This document shows positions 53,067 to 63,278 of a stretch of DNA of 64,000 nucleotides, piece by piece (position 1 is the first letter of the stretch; each line of letters opens with the position of its first letter). The notes under the pieces were generated by a model. That model was given only the letters and a program-made list of their open reading frames with translations, was not told where the DNA came from and made no database searches. The position numbers and the translations under genes were made by a program. The DNA is from JBGVSA01 sp049840475 (GTDB taxonomy: Bacteria; Pseudomonadota; Gammaproteobacteria; Burkholderiales; Rhodocyclaceae): the NCBI GenBank assembly GCA_049840475.1, contig JASGKX010000001.1, forward strand, positions 1,736,001 to 1,800,000. Direction: 5' to 3'.

Positions 53067-55340
53067 ATGCGGGCTGCATTCCGTTTTCTGTTGCTGGCGT
53101 GTGCCGTGGGCTTGAGCGCCGGGTACGCATTCGCCGACCAATCGACCCGCGCCTGGACCCCGCCCGCTGAAGAGCGTGTGCGCGTCGTGCAGCGTGCAGA
53201 TGCGCGCTGGCAGCGATTGTTTCCGCAAGGCCAGATTCGCGCTCACGCTGAAGGGCGAGAACTGATTGCGTTCGCGCTCGATGCGGCGGCGACCGGTGGC
53301 GACGCGGACCGCATACGCCAGGCTTTGGAGATGCTGCGTGCGATGCAGGATACCGACCCGGCCAGCAAGACCTACGGCAACATGCGTTGGTACACCGACG
53401 ACGCTCGCGTCGTGGATCGCAACGGCGTCGAATTCATCGTTCGTCACGCGGCGGTGTTGTGGTTGCAGTACCGAGATTGGCTGACGCCGGAGCAGCGTGC
53501 TCCGCTTGTCGCGATGCTGGAGCTGGCGCGTACCGGCATCACGCGACATGCGGTGGCGGTGAGCTACACGAACATCTTCTTGATGAAGGCATGGAATCTC
53601 ATCGCGCTCGGCGAAGGGCTCGATGACGCGCCGCTGGTTGCACAGGGTCAGCAGATGCTGCGCGATTGGCTTGCCTACACATCGCGCAACGGCATCAGCG
53701 AATATCTCAGCCCGACGTACAACGCCGTCAACCTCGAAAACCTGTCGCTCATCCGCAACCTGTCGCGCGATCCGCTATCGCGCCAGCTTGCCGATGCCGG
53801 GCTGGATGCGATCTGGAGCGACGTAGCGTTGCATTGGTATGCGCCGGCCGGCCGTCTGGGCGGCAGTCACAGCCGTGACTACAACCGCCTGTTCAATACG
53901 GGCGACATCAACGTGCTGGCCGGTCGCGCTGGCTGGCCGGCGGCAGACTTCGGCGCCATCCAGCCAGGCCCCTATGCGTACTTTGCGTGGCGCGCGCCTT
54001 CTGAACGCGTAGAGCAGTTGCGGTCGTTGCCATTGCCCCGGTGGATCGGCGCGCGCTGGGGCGAGGGCGCGCAACAACGTCATTGGCATTACATGGCGGC
54101 TGACTACAGCGTCGGCTCGACGGAGTCCGGCTACAACACGATCGACACCGCACCCTTGGCGATCAACCTGGGAGGTGGAGCCGATGCGCCCGTCGTGACA
54201 TGGGCCATGGACGGGCGCGGCGATCACTACGGTACGCAAAAGATTCTGGAGACTGGATCAGGGCACTTGAAGGCCCTTCACCTGCGACCGTTCCTTGCGA
54301 GCGTGCAGCGCGGTAGCGAAGTGCTGTTCGTCGCGGCGGGGCGCGAAGACGGCAGCTCGGACCGGCTCGAATCGACCCTCGTGCTGCCTGCGAATTCGCA
54401 GTTCTGGCTCGACGGCAAGCCCTTGTCGGTGTTCGCGCATCGCAGTGCATGGCGATTCGAACCCGCTCCGGATGGGCAGCGTACCCGCATGGCGGTCGCG
54501 CAGCAGAATGGTCGCGATGTCCTCGTGCTCGACGACGGTGATACAGGCGCCGGGCTGGGTGTTGCGCGCGTGTTCCCGGTCGAGCAGGGCCGCGAATACC
54601 GCCTGCGTGCGCGCATCGCGGGGGATGCTGTCACGCTGTACCTGAACTTCTACGACGCACAAGGGCATCTCATCGGTGGCGAGCGCATGCAACGCGCAGG
54701 TGGTGGCGCGATGGCCGACTACGCATTCGCGCAACGCGCACCGGCTGGTGCGGTGAGTTGCCGTGCGTGGCTATATTCGAGCATCGCTGCGCGCGCGCAT
54801 GCTGTCGTCAGCGAGTTGGCGTTTGAACGCATCGAGGGAGAGGCGGTAACCGTCCTTGGTGGTTTCGATTTCAAGGTGCACCAACCTCAGGACATTGCGA
54901 TCCCTGCCGGTGCGACACTCGTCGTGCAACGCGGCACCGCAGCGGCGGCGTTTCGACTGCTCGGCGCTCGCGACGTCGATGGGCGCGAGATTGGCTGGCA
55001 CCTCCACAACGATGGTTTGACCAACGGCGCCGTGCGCCTGACCGCGCAGCATGCGACAGCGCGCCGCGACGGCCTCGGGGTGCTGGCCATGTGGGCGTGG
55101 GTGCAAGGCGGGTTGGATGAGCGGTCGGCCGCGGAATTTCGGCAACGAGCGAGTGCGGCACGTAGCCGCTTCGCGCTGACGGACGATGAGATCGACGCGA
55201 ACGTGCAAGCTGTCGGGGCGGTCGCCTCGCTGCACCTGAAAGCCGACGTGGCGCGCGGTGTGCGTTTGGTGCGCGAAGGTGGCGATACGTTGGAAGAGGG
55301 CGCGGCGCGCAGCGTCAATGGACAAAACACGCCCTATTGA
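53067..55340 (+). CDS. Secreted protein with alpha/alpha-toroid and beta-sandwich layout, possible polysaccharide lyase
   Basis: A 757-residue exported protein that I do not recognise at family level. The signal peptide (FLLLACAVGLSAGYAFA) is followed by a helical region rich in Trp/Tyr/Arg (about 30-330: WLQYRDWLTPEQRAPLVAM, GISEYLSPTYNAVNLENLSLI, RLGGSHSRDYNRLFNTGD). Such an (alpha/alpha) toroid followed by a large beta region (about 340-740) is the plan of chondroitin/heparin/alginate lyases. NAVNLEN and SHSRDYNR, with His, Asn, Arg and Tyr, could be an active site, but this is inference. It sits in the carbohydrate region and has 238 bp of plain sequence upstream. Confidence 0.6.
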   Translation: MRAAFRFLLLACAVGLSAGYAFADQSTRAWTPPAEERVRVVQRADARWQRLFPQGQIRAHAEGRELIAFALDAAATGGDADRIRQALEMLRAMQDTDPASKTYGNMRWYTDDARVVDRNGVEFIVRHAAVLWLQYRDWLTPEQRAPLVAMLELARTGITRHAVAVSYTNIFLMKAWNLIALGEGLDDAPLVAQGQQMLRDWLAYTSRNGISEYLSPTYNAVNLENLSLIRNLSRDPLSRQLADAGLDAIWSDVALHWYAPAGRLGGSHSRDYNRLFNTGDINVLAGRAGWPAADFGAIQPGPYAYFAWRAPSERVEQLRSLPLPRWIGARWGEGAQQRHWHYMAADYSVGSTESGYNTIDTAPLAINLGGGADAPVVTWAMDGRGDHYGTQKILETGSGHLKALHLRPFLASVQRGSEVLFVAAGREDGSSDRLESTLVLPANSQFWLDGKPLSVFAHRSAWRFEPAPDGQRTRMAVAQQNGRDVLVLDDGDTGAGLGVARVFPVEQGREYRLRARIAGDAVTLYLNFYDAQGHLIGGERMQRAGGGAMADYAFAQRAPAGAVSCRAWLYSSIAARAHAVVSELAFERIEGEAVTVLGGFDFKVHQPQDIAIPAGATLVVQRGTAAAAFRLLGARDVDGREIGWHLHNDGLTNGAVRLTAQHATARRDGLGVLAMWAWVQGGLDERSAAEFRQRASAARSRFALTDDEIDANVQAVGAVASLHLKADVARGVRLVREGGDTLEEGAARSVNGQNTPY

Positions 55341-55505
55341 GCCGGGCGTTGAGTGTCCATTCGTTCTACATGACGCATGCAGCGTTGGGGGTGCGTCACA
55401 CAACTACGATGCTCAGCCACGCTGCTGCCAACGTCCACATGCTGCAATCTGGACGTTCTCCGCAGGTCGTGGCTCCGCGCGTTCATCCACTATCGCTGGC
55501 GCGCG

Positions 55506-55904
55506 TTACTTGCCTCGTGCCGCAAGCCCAAGTTGTGCGTCGCTGTGACGAATGTGATTGCGCAGCCAGTCACTCAAGAAGTGAAACACATTGACTGACA
55601 GCGTCGTCGCGCCGGCATTGAACTTGGTCTGCAGGTCCTGCACCGTGGCGACCAGCTTGGCGTGCTCCGCCTTGTGCTCATCGTACTTGGCGTAGCTAAT
55701 CTTCCGCATGAGCGCTTCTTCGCGAGCAAAGTGATTAGCGGTATAGACGATCAGCTCATTCAGGATGTGCCCGAGTACATCGTTCCCCTTGCCCGCCTTC
55801 ATGGCCTGGTAAAGGCTATTCACCAGTTCTACAAGATGCTTGTGGTCACTGTCGATGCCAGTGTGTCCCGTCGTCAGATCGTCGCTCCAGTCCAGAAACG
55901 CCAT
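55506..55904 (-). CDS. Bacteriohemerythrin
   Basis: A 132-residue di-iron O2-binding protein. The iron ligands are visible in order: His in TTGHTGIDSDHKHLV, NHFAREEALM (His and Glu), YDEHKAEH (two His) and WLRNHIRHSDAQL (His and Asp). ATG 55904 (MAFLDWSDDL) matches the family start and has GAGG upstream; a longer version from 55973 would add 23 residues. It may deliver or sense oxygen in the cytoplasm. It stands alone. Confidence 0.93.
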   Translation of the reverse strand: MAFLDWSDDLTTGHTGIDSDHKHLVELVNSLYQAMKAGKGNDVLGHILNELIVYTANHFAREEALMRKISYAKYDEHKAEHAKLVATVQDLQTKFNAGATTLSVNVFHFLSDWLRNHIRHSDAQLGLAARGK

Positions 55905-56581
55905 TATTGCTGCCTCGTTGAGTTCGGTTGTGGGTTGCGCCGTGGAGTATTCGTCACGTAGTGACATCGGCATAAGTTATCGCCACGCGTTTCGCATACG
56001 TGGCGAAAGGTGTCGATCTGTTACACCTCAACGTATCGCAATCGCGAAAGTTGAGTGCGTCGCGCGCCCTTGTTGTCGCAGGTCAACTGCCACCCTGCGG
56101 TGCGCCAGGCTGGAACGTTACATATCTGATGGATGGGCGAACCAATGCGCCGCTGCGCAAAGTGACTTGGGATCGGCGGGCCGCGTTTTGGTCACTCGCA
56201 GTCCGCCGGGGCGGAAAATCGCTTGGCGGGGGAGGGCGCACAACCGTTTGCCGCGTGACGCCTGGACCGTCTTTCGGCTTTCGAACGGAGTCGGGCTTGT
56301 TGCCTTGTTCGTGGCTATCACCTCCGCACTGGGCGCAGAAAGCGCTGGAGCCGCCACCCTCCGTCGTGCCGTGTCAGCGGCCGAGCGGGGCAACGGCGCC
56401 GCTGGGGTACAATCGCCCGACCCTTGCGATCGCGTTGCGGCCTCGACCGCAGCGCTCCCCACTCAATGCCGTTTTCCCCCTGTGTGTATTCCGTGTGCGT
56501 CGTGCTCGCTCATCGTGACGTCGTGGGCGCTTTCGGCCATGGCGAGGGCGTGAACGCCCGCTTCCTGGCAGGGCAGACGCG
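55905..56581. other. Gene-free stretch between hemerythrin and the flippase
   Basis: About 680 bp. An interrupted inverted repeat CGCCACG...CGTGGCG at 55981-56005 lies upstream of the hemerythrin gene. Open frames here have no similarity or ribosome binding sites. No promoter for the flippase could be fixed. Confidence 0.4.
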
Positions 56582-58090
56582 ATGAGGTCACTGCGCCGGG
56601 GTGTGGCTGCCAATATGGCGGGCCAGATCTACAGTGTCGGCATCAATGTGCTCATGGTGCCGGCGTACATCCACTTCATGGGCATGGAAGCCTATGGATT
56701 GGTCGGCTTCTTCGTCGCACTGCAAACCTGGTTCGCTCTGCTCGATGCCGGCGTGTCGCCGACGCTGATCCGTGAATTGTCGCGCTATCGTGCCGGCGAA
56801 CTGACGACCGATGCGGTCTGGCGCTTCATCCGCAGCGCGGAATGCCTGTTCGCCGTGCTGGGCGTGGTGTGTGGCGGCCTCGTCGTGGTCCTGCGCGGCA
56901 CCGTCGTCAGCGACTGGCTACGGCTGGAAACGATCGATCCACTCAGCGCTGCGTGGTGCGTGGCGATGATGGGCCTGATGCTGGGGCTGCGCTGGTTGAG
57001 CAGCCTCTACCGCAGCGGTCTCATCGGCATGGAGCGCTTTACGCTGCTTAACGCGTGCCAGGTCGGGCTGAGCACGGTCCGTTCGGTGGTGGTGCTGGCC
57101 GTGCTGGCGTTTGTGTCGAACGCGGTGACCACCTTCTTCACCTACCAAGCCTGTCTTGCTGTGGCTGAACTGCTGCTGCTCCGCCAACTGTTCGTGCATA
57201 CGTTGCCAGGTGGCGGCGCAATCGGCCCGAGCATGGCGGCCTTTCGCCCCGTGCTGCGATTCGCAGGCGCGATGGCGGCCCTGAGTATCATCTGGGGCGT
57301 GTTGGCGCAGACCGACCGACTTATCCTGGCGCATGTCATCAGCATGTCGGCATTCGGCGAGTACTCACTGGCCACGGTGGCGGCAGGCGCGGTAGCGATC
57401 CTGGCTACGCCATTCACGCAAGCGCTGCAGCCGCGGCTGGTGTATCTGGCTGCCTCGGGCGCGAACGCCGATCAGGCTGATCTGTATCGGCGGGGCACGC
57501 AGGTACTGTCGTGGATTCTCGGTGTGGTTGCGGGCGCGGCGATCTTCGTAGGTGAGCAGGTGCTGTTCGCATGGACCGGCACGCCGGAGGTCGCCAGACG
57601 CATCGCTGGACTGCTCGCACTGTACGCCGCAGGCAATGTCTTCTGGGCGCTCTCGAGCCTCGTCTTTCAATTGCAGTACGCCAGCGGCAACGTGCGCCGG
57701 CACGTCGTGGGTTCACTCGCATTGGCGGTGCTGTGGGGGCCGCTGATTGTCGTCATGGCCATGCGCTACGGTGCGCAGGGCGCGGCCTGGACATGGTTGG
57801 CCGGCAACTCGGTGTTCTTCTTTGCGTGGATGCTCGGCACCCAGCGCAGCATGATGCCGGGGCTGACCGCGAGTTGGTTGCTGCGCGATGTCATGGCGGT
57901 GCTGTTGGGGTGCTTTGCTGCATATGCCTTGATCGGCTGGCTCGTGCCGCCACTTGGGCGCTGGGCCACGCTGTTGATGCTGGTGGGCGCAGCGCTTGGT
58001 GCGGGCGCGGTCGGCTGCTTGTGCGGAAGTCGCCTGCGGCCAATGGCGGCAGCGGCATGGCGCCGGGTGATGCGAGGGACGGCAGCATGA
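56582..58090 (+). CDS. Polysaccharide flippase (Wzx/MOP family)
   Basis: A 502-residue membrane protein with about twelve to fourteen hydrophobic helices, of the MOP superfamily O-antigen/polysaccharide exporters. The opening RRGVAANMAGQIYSVGINVLMVPAYIHFMGMEAYGLVGFF is typical. It would flip undecaprenyl-linked oligosaccharides across the inner membrane. The following two glycosyltransferases are coupled to it: the first overlaps its stop (ATGA). No polymerase (wzy) or chain-length regulator is nearby. Confidence 0.88.
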   Translation: MRSLRRGVAANMAGQIYSVGINVLMVPAYIHFMGMEAYGLVGFFVALQTWFALLDAGVSPTLIRELSRYRAGELTTDAVWRFIRSAECLFAVLGVVCGGLVVVLRGTVVSDWLRLETIDPLSAAWCVAMMGLMLGLRWLSSLYRSGLIGMERFTLLNACQVGLSTVRSVVVLAVLAFVSNAVTTFFTYQACLAVAELLLLRQLFVHTLPGGGAIGPSMAAFRPVLRFAGAMAALSIIWGVLAQTDRLILAHVISMSAFGEYSLATVAAGAVAILATPFTQALQPRLVYLAASGANADQADLYRRGTQVLSWILGVVAGAAIFVGEQVLFAWTGTPEVARRIAGLLALYAAGNVFWALSSLVFQLQYASGNVRRHVVGSLALAVLWGPLIVVMAMRYGAQGAAWTWLAGNSVFFFAWMLGTQRSMMPGLTASWLLRDVMAVLLGCFAAYALIGWLVPPLGRWATLLMLVGAALGAGAVGCLCGSRLRPMAAAAWRRVMRGTAA

Positions 58091-59013
58091 GCGCTCGTAT
58101 CGACATCCTGCTTGCGACCTACAACGGCGGCCGCTACCTGTCCGAACAACTGGCCTCTCTTGAAACGCAGACGCATCCCGACTGGCATCTGATCGTGCGT
58201 GACGACGGTTCGTCCGACGACACGAATGCCATCCTGCAGGACTTTGCGCGGCGGTGCCCTCAACGCGTAACGATGCTGCCGACAGAGGCCCGGCTCGGTG
58301 CACGCGCCTCGTTTGCCGCCTTGATGTCGCAGGCGAAGGCGGACTACATCGCCTTCTGCGACCAGGACGATATCTGGCAACCGCAAAAGCTGGAGCGTTT
58401 GTTCGCCTGCATGCGCAATCTCGAAGGCGAGGCTGACGTCGTGCCGGCGCTCGTCCACTGCGATCTCGAACTCGTTGACGAAACGCTCTCGCCGATCGCG
58501 CCGAGTTTTTGGCGCTACCAGGGGATCGACCCGGCGCGCAACGATCTTGCCCGGCTGCTGATGGAAAACACCGTCACAGGCTGTGCCACGTTGATCAACC
58601 GTGCGCTGCTCGAACGTGCATTGCCCATGCCCGACGCCGCGCAGATGCATGACTATTGGCTGGCGTTGATCGCCGCTGCCATGGGGCGCATTGCGTACGT
58701 GGATGCATCGCTCGTGCGCTATCGCCAGCATGGAAAGAACGTGGTCGGCGCGAGTCGCCCCGGCGGCATGGGCGAGGTACTCAAGGTTGACTCCAGCGTA
58801 CGCCGCGGACTGGACCTGCGGCCGTCTTGCCGCCGTGCGCAGGCGCTGGTCGAAGCGATCGGTGCTCGTGTCGATCCATCGCGACTGGCGCCGGCTCGCG
58901 CGCTGGCGCAACTCTATGATCAGGGCTGGTTTGGCCGGCGCCTCCTGCTGTGGCGCTACGGCATGTGGCCGTACCGTTGGCGTCGACGCGCGCTCTTGTT
59001 GTGCAGGATCTGA
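58087..59013 (+). CDS. Glycosyltransferase family 2
   Basis: A 308-residue GT-A enzyme. MSARIDILLATYNGGRYLSEQL and VRDDGSSDDT mark the nucleotide-sugar pocket; FCDQDDIW is the DxD-like metal site. This arrangement is common in O-antigen rhamnosyl- and related transferases. The ATG overlaps the flippase stop, so the genes are translationally coupled. The sugar and acceptor are unknown. Confidence 0.92.
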   Translation: MSARIDILLATYNGGRYLSEQLASLETQTHPDWHLIVRDDGSSDDTNAILQDFARRCPQRVTMLPTEARLGARASFAALMSQAKADYIAFCDQDDIWQPQKLERLFACMRNLEGEADVVPALVHCDLELVDETLSPIAPSFWRYQGIDPARNDLARLLMENTVTGCATLINRALLERALPMPDAAQMHDYWLALIAAAMGRIAYVDASLVRYRQHGKNVVGASRPGGMGEVLKVDSSVRRGLDLRPSCRRAQALVEAIGARVDPSRLAPARALAQLYDQGWFGRRLLLWRYGMWPYRWRRRALLLCRI

Positions 59014-59015
59014 AA

Positions 59016-59942
59016 ATGAACGCCTCTGCATCCCCGTCCCCATGCGTATGTGGTGTGATCGTCACCTACAAGCCCGATCACGTCACGCTAGGGCGGTTGC
59101 TCGACGCTCTTGTCGAGCAGCTCGATGTTGTCGTCATTGTCGACAACGGCTCTGGCGATGAGCTTGCCAACTGGATCGCGGCGCGGGGGCGGTCACGCGA
59201 GACTTTCGTCGCCCTTGGTGACAATCTCGGCATCGCTGCTGCTCAGAATCGAGGCATCGCACGCGCGCGGGAGTTTGGTGCCAGCCATGTTGTGCTGTTC
59301 GACCACGATAGCGAACCGGCGCCCGACATGGTCTCGCGCCTGCTTCAATGTTTGCTGCGACTGGAGTCTGAAGGCCGGCGCCCGGCCTCGGTCGGGCCGC
59401 GCTACATGGATTCCCGGCAGGACAATCCGCCGCCCTTCATCCGTGTTCGCGGTTTGTCGCTTGCACGCTGCATGCAGGCCGAAGAGGGTGACGCTGTCGA
59501 AGTCGACTACCTGATCGCGTCGGGCTGCCTCATGCCGATGGCGGCCATCGATGTTGTCGGTGACATGGATGAAGCGCTTTTCATCGATTACGTGGACATC
59601 GAATGGGGACAGCGCGCGCGGAGCAAAGGCTTCCACAACTTCGGCTGTTTCTCGGCGGCCATGGCCCATTCGCTGGGTGACGAGCCGATCCGCTTTTGTG
59701 GCACAGCCTATCCGGCTCGCAGCCCGCTGCGGCACTACTACATGTTCCGCAACGCGGTGCTGCTATATCGCATGCCCCACATCCCGCGCGACTGGAAGCA
59801 CGCCGACGGCCTGCGCGCCGTGCTGCGCTTTGGTTTCTATGCGCTGCTGGCCCGTCCACGCCACCAGCACGCGCGGATGATGCTCCGCGGCATCGCCGAT
59901 GGCCTGCGCGGCCGCGGCGGTAAACTGCAACAAAAGCCGTAA
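59016..59942 (+). CDS. Rhamnosyltransferase-type glycosyltransferase family 2
   Basis: A 308-residue GT2 enzyme resembling RfbF-type rhamnosyltransferases: VCGVIVTYKPD at the start, VVIVDNGSGDE, DNLGIAAAQNRGIARA, the metal-binding LFDHDSEP and FIDYVDIEWGQRARSKG in the acceptor region. It starts 2 bp after the previous stop, so flippase and both transferases form one operon. The rhamnose assignment is from family resemblance; no dTDP-rhamnose genes are in the window. Confidence 0.88.
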   Translation: MNASASPSPCVCGVIVTYKPDHVTLGRLLDALVEQLDVVVIVDNGSGDELANWIAARGRSRETFVALGDNLGIAAAQNRGIARAREFGASHVVLFDHDSEPAPDMVSRLLQCLLRLESEGRRPASVGPRYMDSRQDNPPPFIRVRGLSLARCMQAEEGDAVEVDYLIASGCLMPMAAIDVVGDMDEALFIDYVDIEWGQRARSKGFHNFGCFSAAMAHSLGDEPIRFCGTAYPARSPLRHYYMFRNAVLLYRMPHIPRDWKHADGLRAVLRFGFYALLARPRHQHARMMLRGIADGLRGRGGKLQQKP

Positions 59943-60111
59943 CGATCTCCCGGCACTCGCAGAGTGGGGGCTGTGTTCGCTATTTGTAGCAACCCGCTGA
60001 GCAGGAGCTGGGTTCGCAAGGCTCGGCTCACGTTTCGTGCACGAGCTTTTGGGCAGCTCACCGGGGTGGAAACGACGCGATATTCTTTGCGCCGACCAGC
60101 TCGAATCTTTC

Positions 60112-60140
60112 TTGACGCGCCTGAAAACGCCACCTATAAT
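60112..60140 (+). promoter_or_regulatory. Strong sigma-70 promoter of the tRNA-Lys genes
   Basis: TTGACG (60112-60117), 17-bp spacer, TATAAT (60135-60140), 20 bp before the first tRNA-Lys. This is the closest match to consensus in the window. Confidence 0.9.
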
Positions 60141-60160
60141 TCGGCCTCTCTGCTGCACAG

Positions 60161-60236
60161 GGGTCGTTAGCTCAGTTGGTAGAGCAGCGGACTTTTAATC
60201 CGTTGGTCGCAGGTTCAAGTCCTGCACGACCCACCA
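60161..60236 (+). tRNA. tRNA-Lys (anticodon TTT)
   Basis: 76 nt with encoded CCA. Acceptor GGGTCGT/ACGACCC; anticodon stem GCGGA/TCCGT around loop CTTTTAA gives anticodon TTT. Confidence 0.97.
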
Positions 60237-60310
60237 AACGGATAAAAGTTGGAAGTCATCAAGACTTTCTATACCGATTAAAAGTGCAGTAGAATGCGCA
60301 GCTTGCATTC

Positions 60311-60386
60311 GGGGGTATAGCTCAGTTGGTAGAGCAGCGGACTCTTAATCCGTAGGTCCAAGGTTCAAGTCCTTGTGCCCCCACCA
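60311..60386 (+). tRNA. tRNA-Lys (anticodon CTT)
   Basis: 76 nt with encoded CCA. Acceptor GGGGGTA/TGCCCCC; loop CTCTTAA between GCGGA and TCCGT gives anticodon CTT. It is 74 bp after the TTT isoacceptor and probably shares its promoter. Confidence 0.97.
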
Positions 60387-60397
60387 AGAACATCAAA

Positions 60398-60428
60398 CAA
60401 AAAGCCCAGTCTTCGGACTGGGCTTTTT
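60398..60428 (+). terminator. Terminator of the tRNA-Lys operon
   Basis: 13-bp stem AAAAAGCCCAGTC/GACTGGGCTTTTT closed by a TTCG tetraloop, with the T run included. It is followed by about 260 bp in which I recognise nothing. Confidence 0.93.
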
Positions 60429-60690
60429 GCTTTCTGCCTGCTCTGATCGACATTTGCGCCAGGCTCCGCTGATGGGCGGGGCGTGCTCGACGGTTTCCGG
60501 CCTCTCCACGCAATGCCTCGCAATCCAGGCAGATCGGAGGCCTACCCCTTTGCCCGCCTCGATCACTCAAGTCTGTTGGCATCGCCCCTATTTGTTCCGG
60601 ACTCTTTCTGCGGTTTTGCACGTCGAGATGTTGCCCGGATTGCGCTGAGCGTCATCCGGGCTTGTCCGTTTGTGGGCGCGCGATGCGCTT

Positions 60691-61530
60691 TCAGGCCAGT
60701 CCCAGGCGTTTGCAGATGGCGCTGGTGAGCCCAGCCTGGTTGAGCGTGTAGAAGTGCAGACCCGGCGCGCCGCCTTCGAGCAGTCGTTCGCACATGGCGG
60801 TCACGACATCCAGCCCAAACGCGCGCACGCTTTCGGCGTCGTCGCCGTAGCTCTCGAACTTGCGACGCATCCATTGCGGGATTTCCGCGCCGCAGGTTTC
60901 CGAAAAGCGTGCCAGCTTGCTGTAGCTGGCGATGGGCATGATGCCCGGCATGATCGGAATGTCGATGCCCTGACGGCGGACTTCTTCAATGAAGTAGAAA
61001 TACGCGTCCGGGTTGTAGAAGTACTGGGTGATGGCCGAATCCGCACCTGCGCGAACTTTCCGCACGAAGTTGGCGAGGTCAACCTGTGCGTTGCGCGCCT
61101 GGGGGTGCACTTCTGGGTAGGCGGCGACTTCAAGGCGGAACGTGTCACCCGCCTCTTGCCGGATGAATGCCACCAGTTCATTGGCATAGCGGAATTCGCC
61201 CGGATCGGCCATGCCGGAAGGCAGGTCGCCGCGTAGTGCAACGATGCGATGCACGCCGATGTCACGAAACTCGGCGAGGTGATCGCGGATGCTTTGCTGC
61301 GTCGCGCCGATGCAGGACAGATGCGGCGCGGCATCTTGCCCTGCGGTCTTGAGTTCGCGAACGATGGCGAGCGTACGGTCGCGTGTCGAGCCGCCTGCGC
61401 CGTAGGTGACGGAGAAGAACTCGGGGCCGAGTGCGGCCAGTTGTTGCGCAACGTTGCGCAGCTTTTCGATTCCTTCCGGCGTAGCGGGCGGAAAGAACTC
61501 AACGCTGAAACGGGATGTCTTGTTTGTCAT
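60691..61530 (-). CDS. metF: 5,10-methylenetetrahydrofolate reductase
   Basis: MetF reduces methylene-THF to methyl-THF, the methyl donor for methionine. The 279-residue FAD-dependent TIM-barrel protein shows FSVEFFPPATPEGIEKL at the start, SVTYGAGGSTRDRT (folate/FAD region), HLSCIGATQQ, HRIVALRGDLP and ITQYFYNPDAYFYFIEEVR. It is the second gene after ahcY (47 bp gap) and so falls under the same SAH riboswitch, linking methyl-group supply to removal of S-adenosylhomocysteine. Confidence 0.96.
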   Translation of the reverse strand: MTNKTSRFSVEFFPPATPEGIEKLRNVAQQLAALGPEFFSVTYGAGGSTRDRTLAIVRELKTAGQDAAPHLSCIGATQQSIRDHLAEFRDIGVHRIVALRGDLPSGMADPGEFRYANELVAFIRQEAGDTFRLEVAAYPEVHPQARNAQVDLANFVRKVRAGADSAITQYFYNPDAYFYFIEEVRRQGIDIPIMPGIMPIASYSKLARFSETCGAEIPQWMRRKFESYGDDAESVRAFGLDVVTAMCERLLEGGAPGLHFYTLNQAGLTSAICKRLGLA

Positions 61531-61577
61531 GTCGGTCCTTGCGGCACGGCCCGCGTGGGGCCGCGCCGGTCAGATCA

Positions 61578-62987
<1,410 letters not shown>

Positions 62988-63063
62988 GTGTCGTCCTTGA
63001 ACGTGTGGCCGGGAGGGGAAGGGGCGCTTGAGTCTCACCTTCGACCCGTGCCCGGCACGGTTT

Positions 63064-63147
63064 GTCAGGTGAGCGCCGTTGAAACGATTGACCGCGCGAG
63101 GCGCGGCCTCCGAGCCTGGGGTTGAACCTCGCAGCGCTCCTCGGAGA
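63064..63147 (-). promoter_or_regulatory. SAH riboswitch upstream of ahcY-metF
   Basis: Read on the minus strand, the leader has the conserved parts of the SAH riboswitch: CTCCGAGGAGCGCTGC, CCAGGCTCGGAG and AACGGCGCTCACC. CTCCGAG (63146-63140) pairs with CTCGGAG (63114-63108), a CCGCGC/GCGCGG hairpin lies at 63092-63106, and GAGCGC (63139-63134) pairs with GCGCTC (63076-63071) as the pseudoknot. Rising SAH should turn the operon on. Confidence 0.93.
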
Positions 63148-63154
63148 GCCGCGC

Positions 63155-63160
63155 ATTATA
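63155..63160 (-). promoter_or_regulatory. -10 element for the ahcY-metF operon
   Basis: TATAAT on the minus strand, 8 bp before the riboswitch begins. The -35 region has no good match at 17 bp. Confidence 0.65.
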
Positions 63161-63278
63161 CGCGAGGCTCGTGTCGCTGCGTAGGTTCCCGCAACTCGGG
63201 TAATCCATGGCTGAGGCATGCCCCAATAGATGCCCGATCGCCTGCATGCGCTAAATGTGACCGCTATCGGAGATCATC

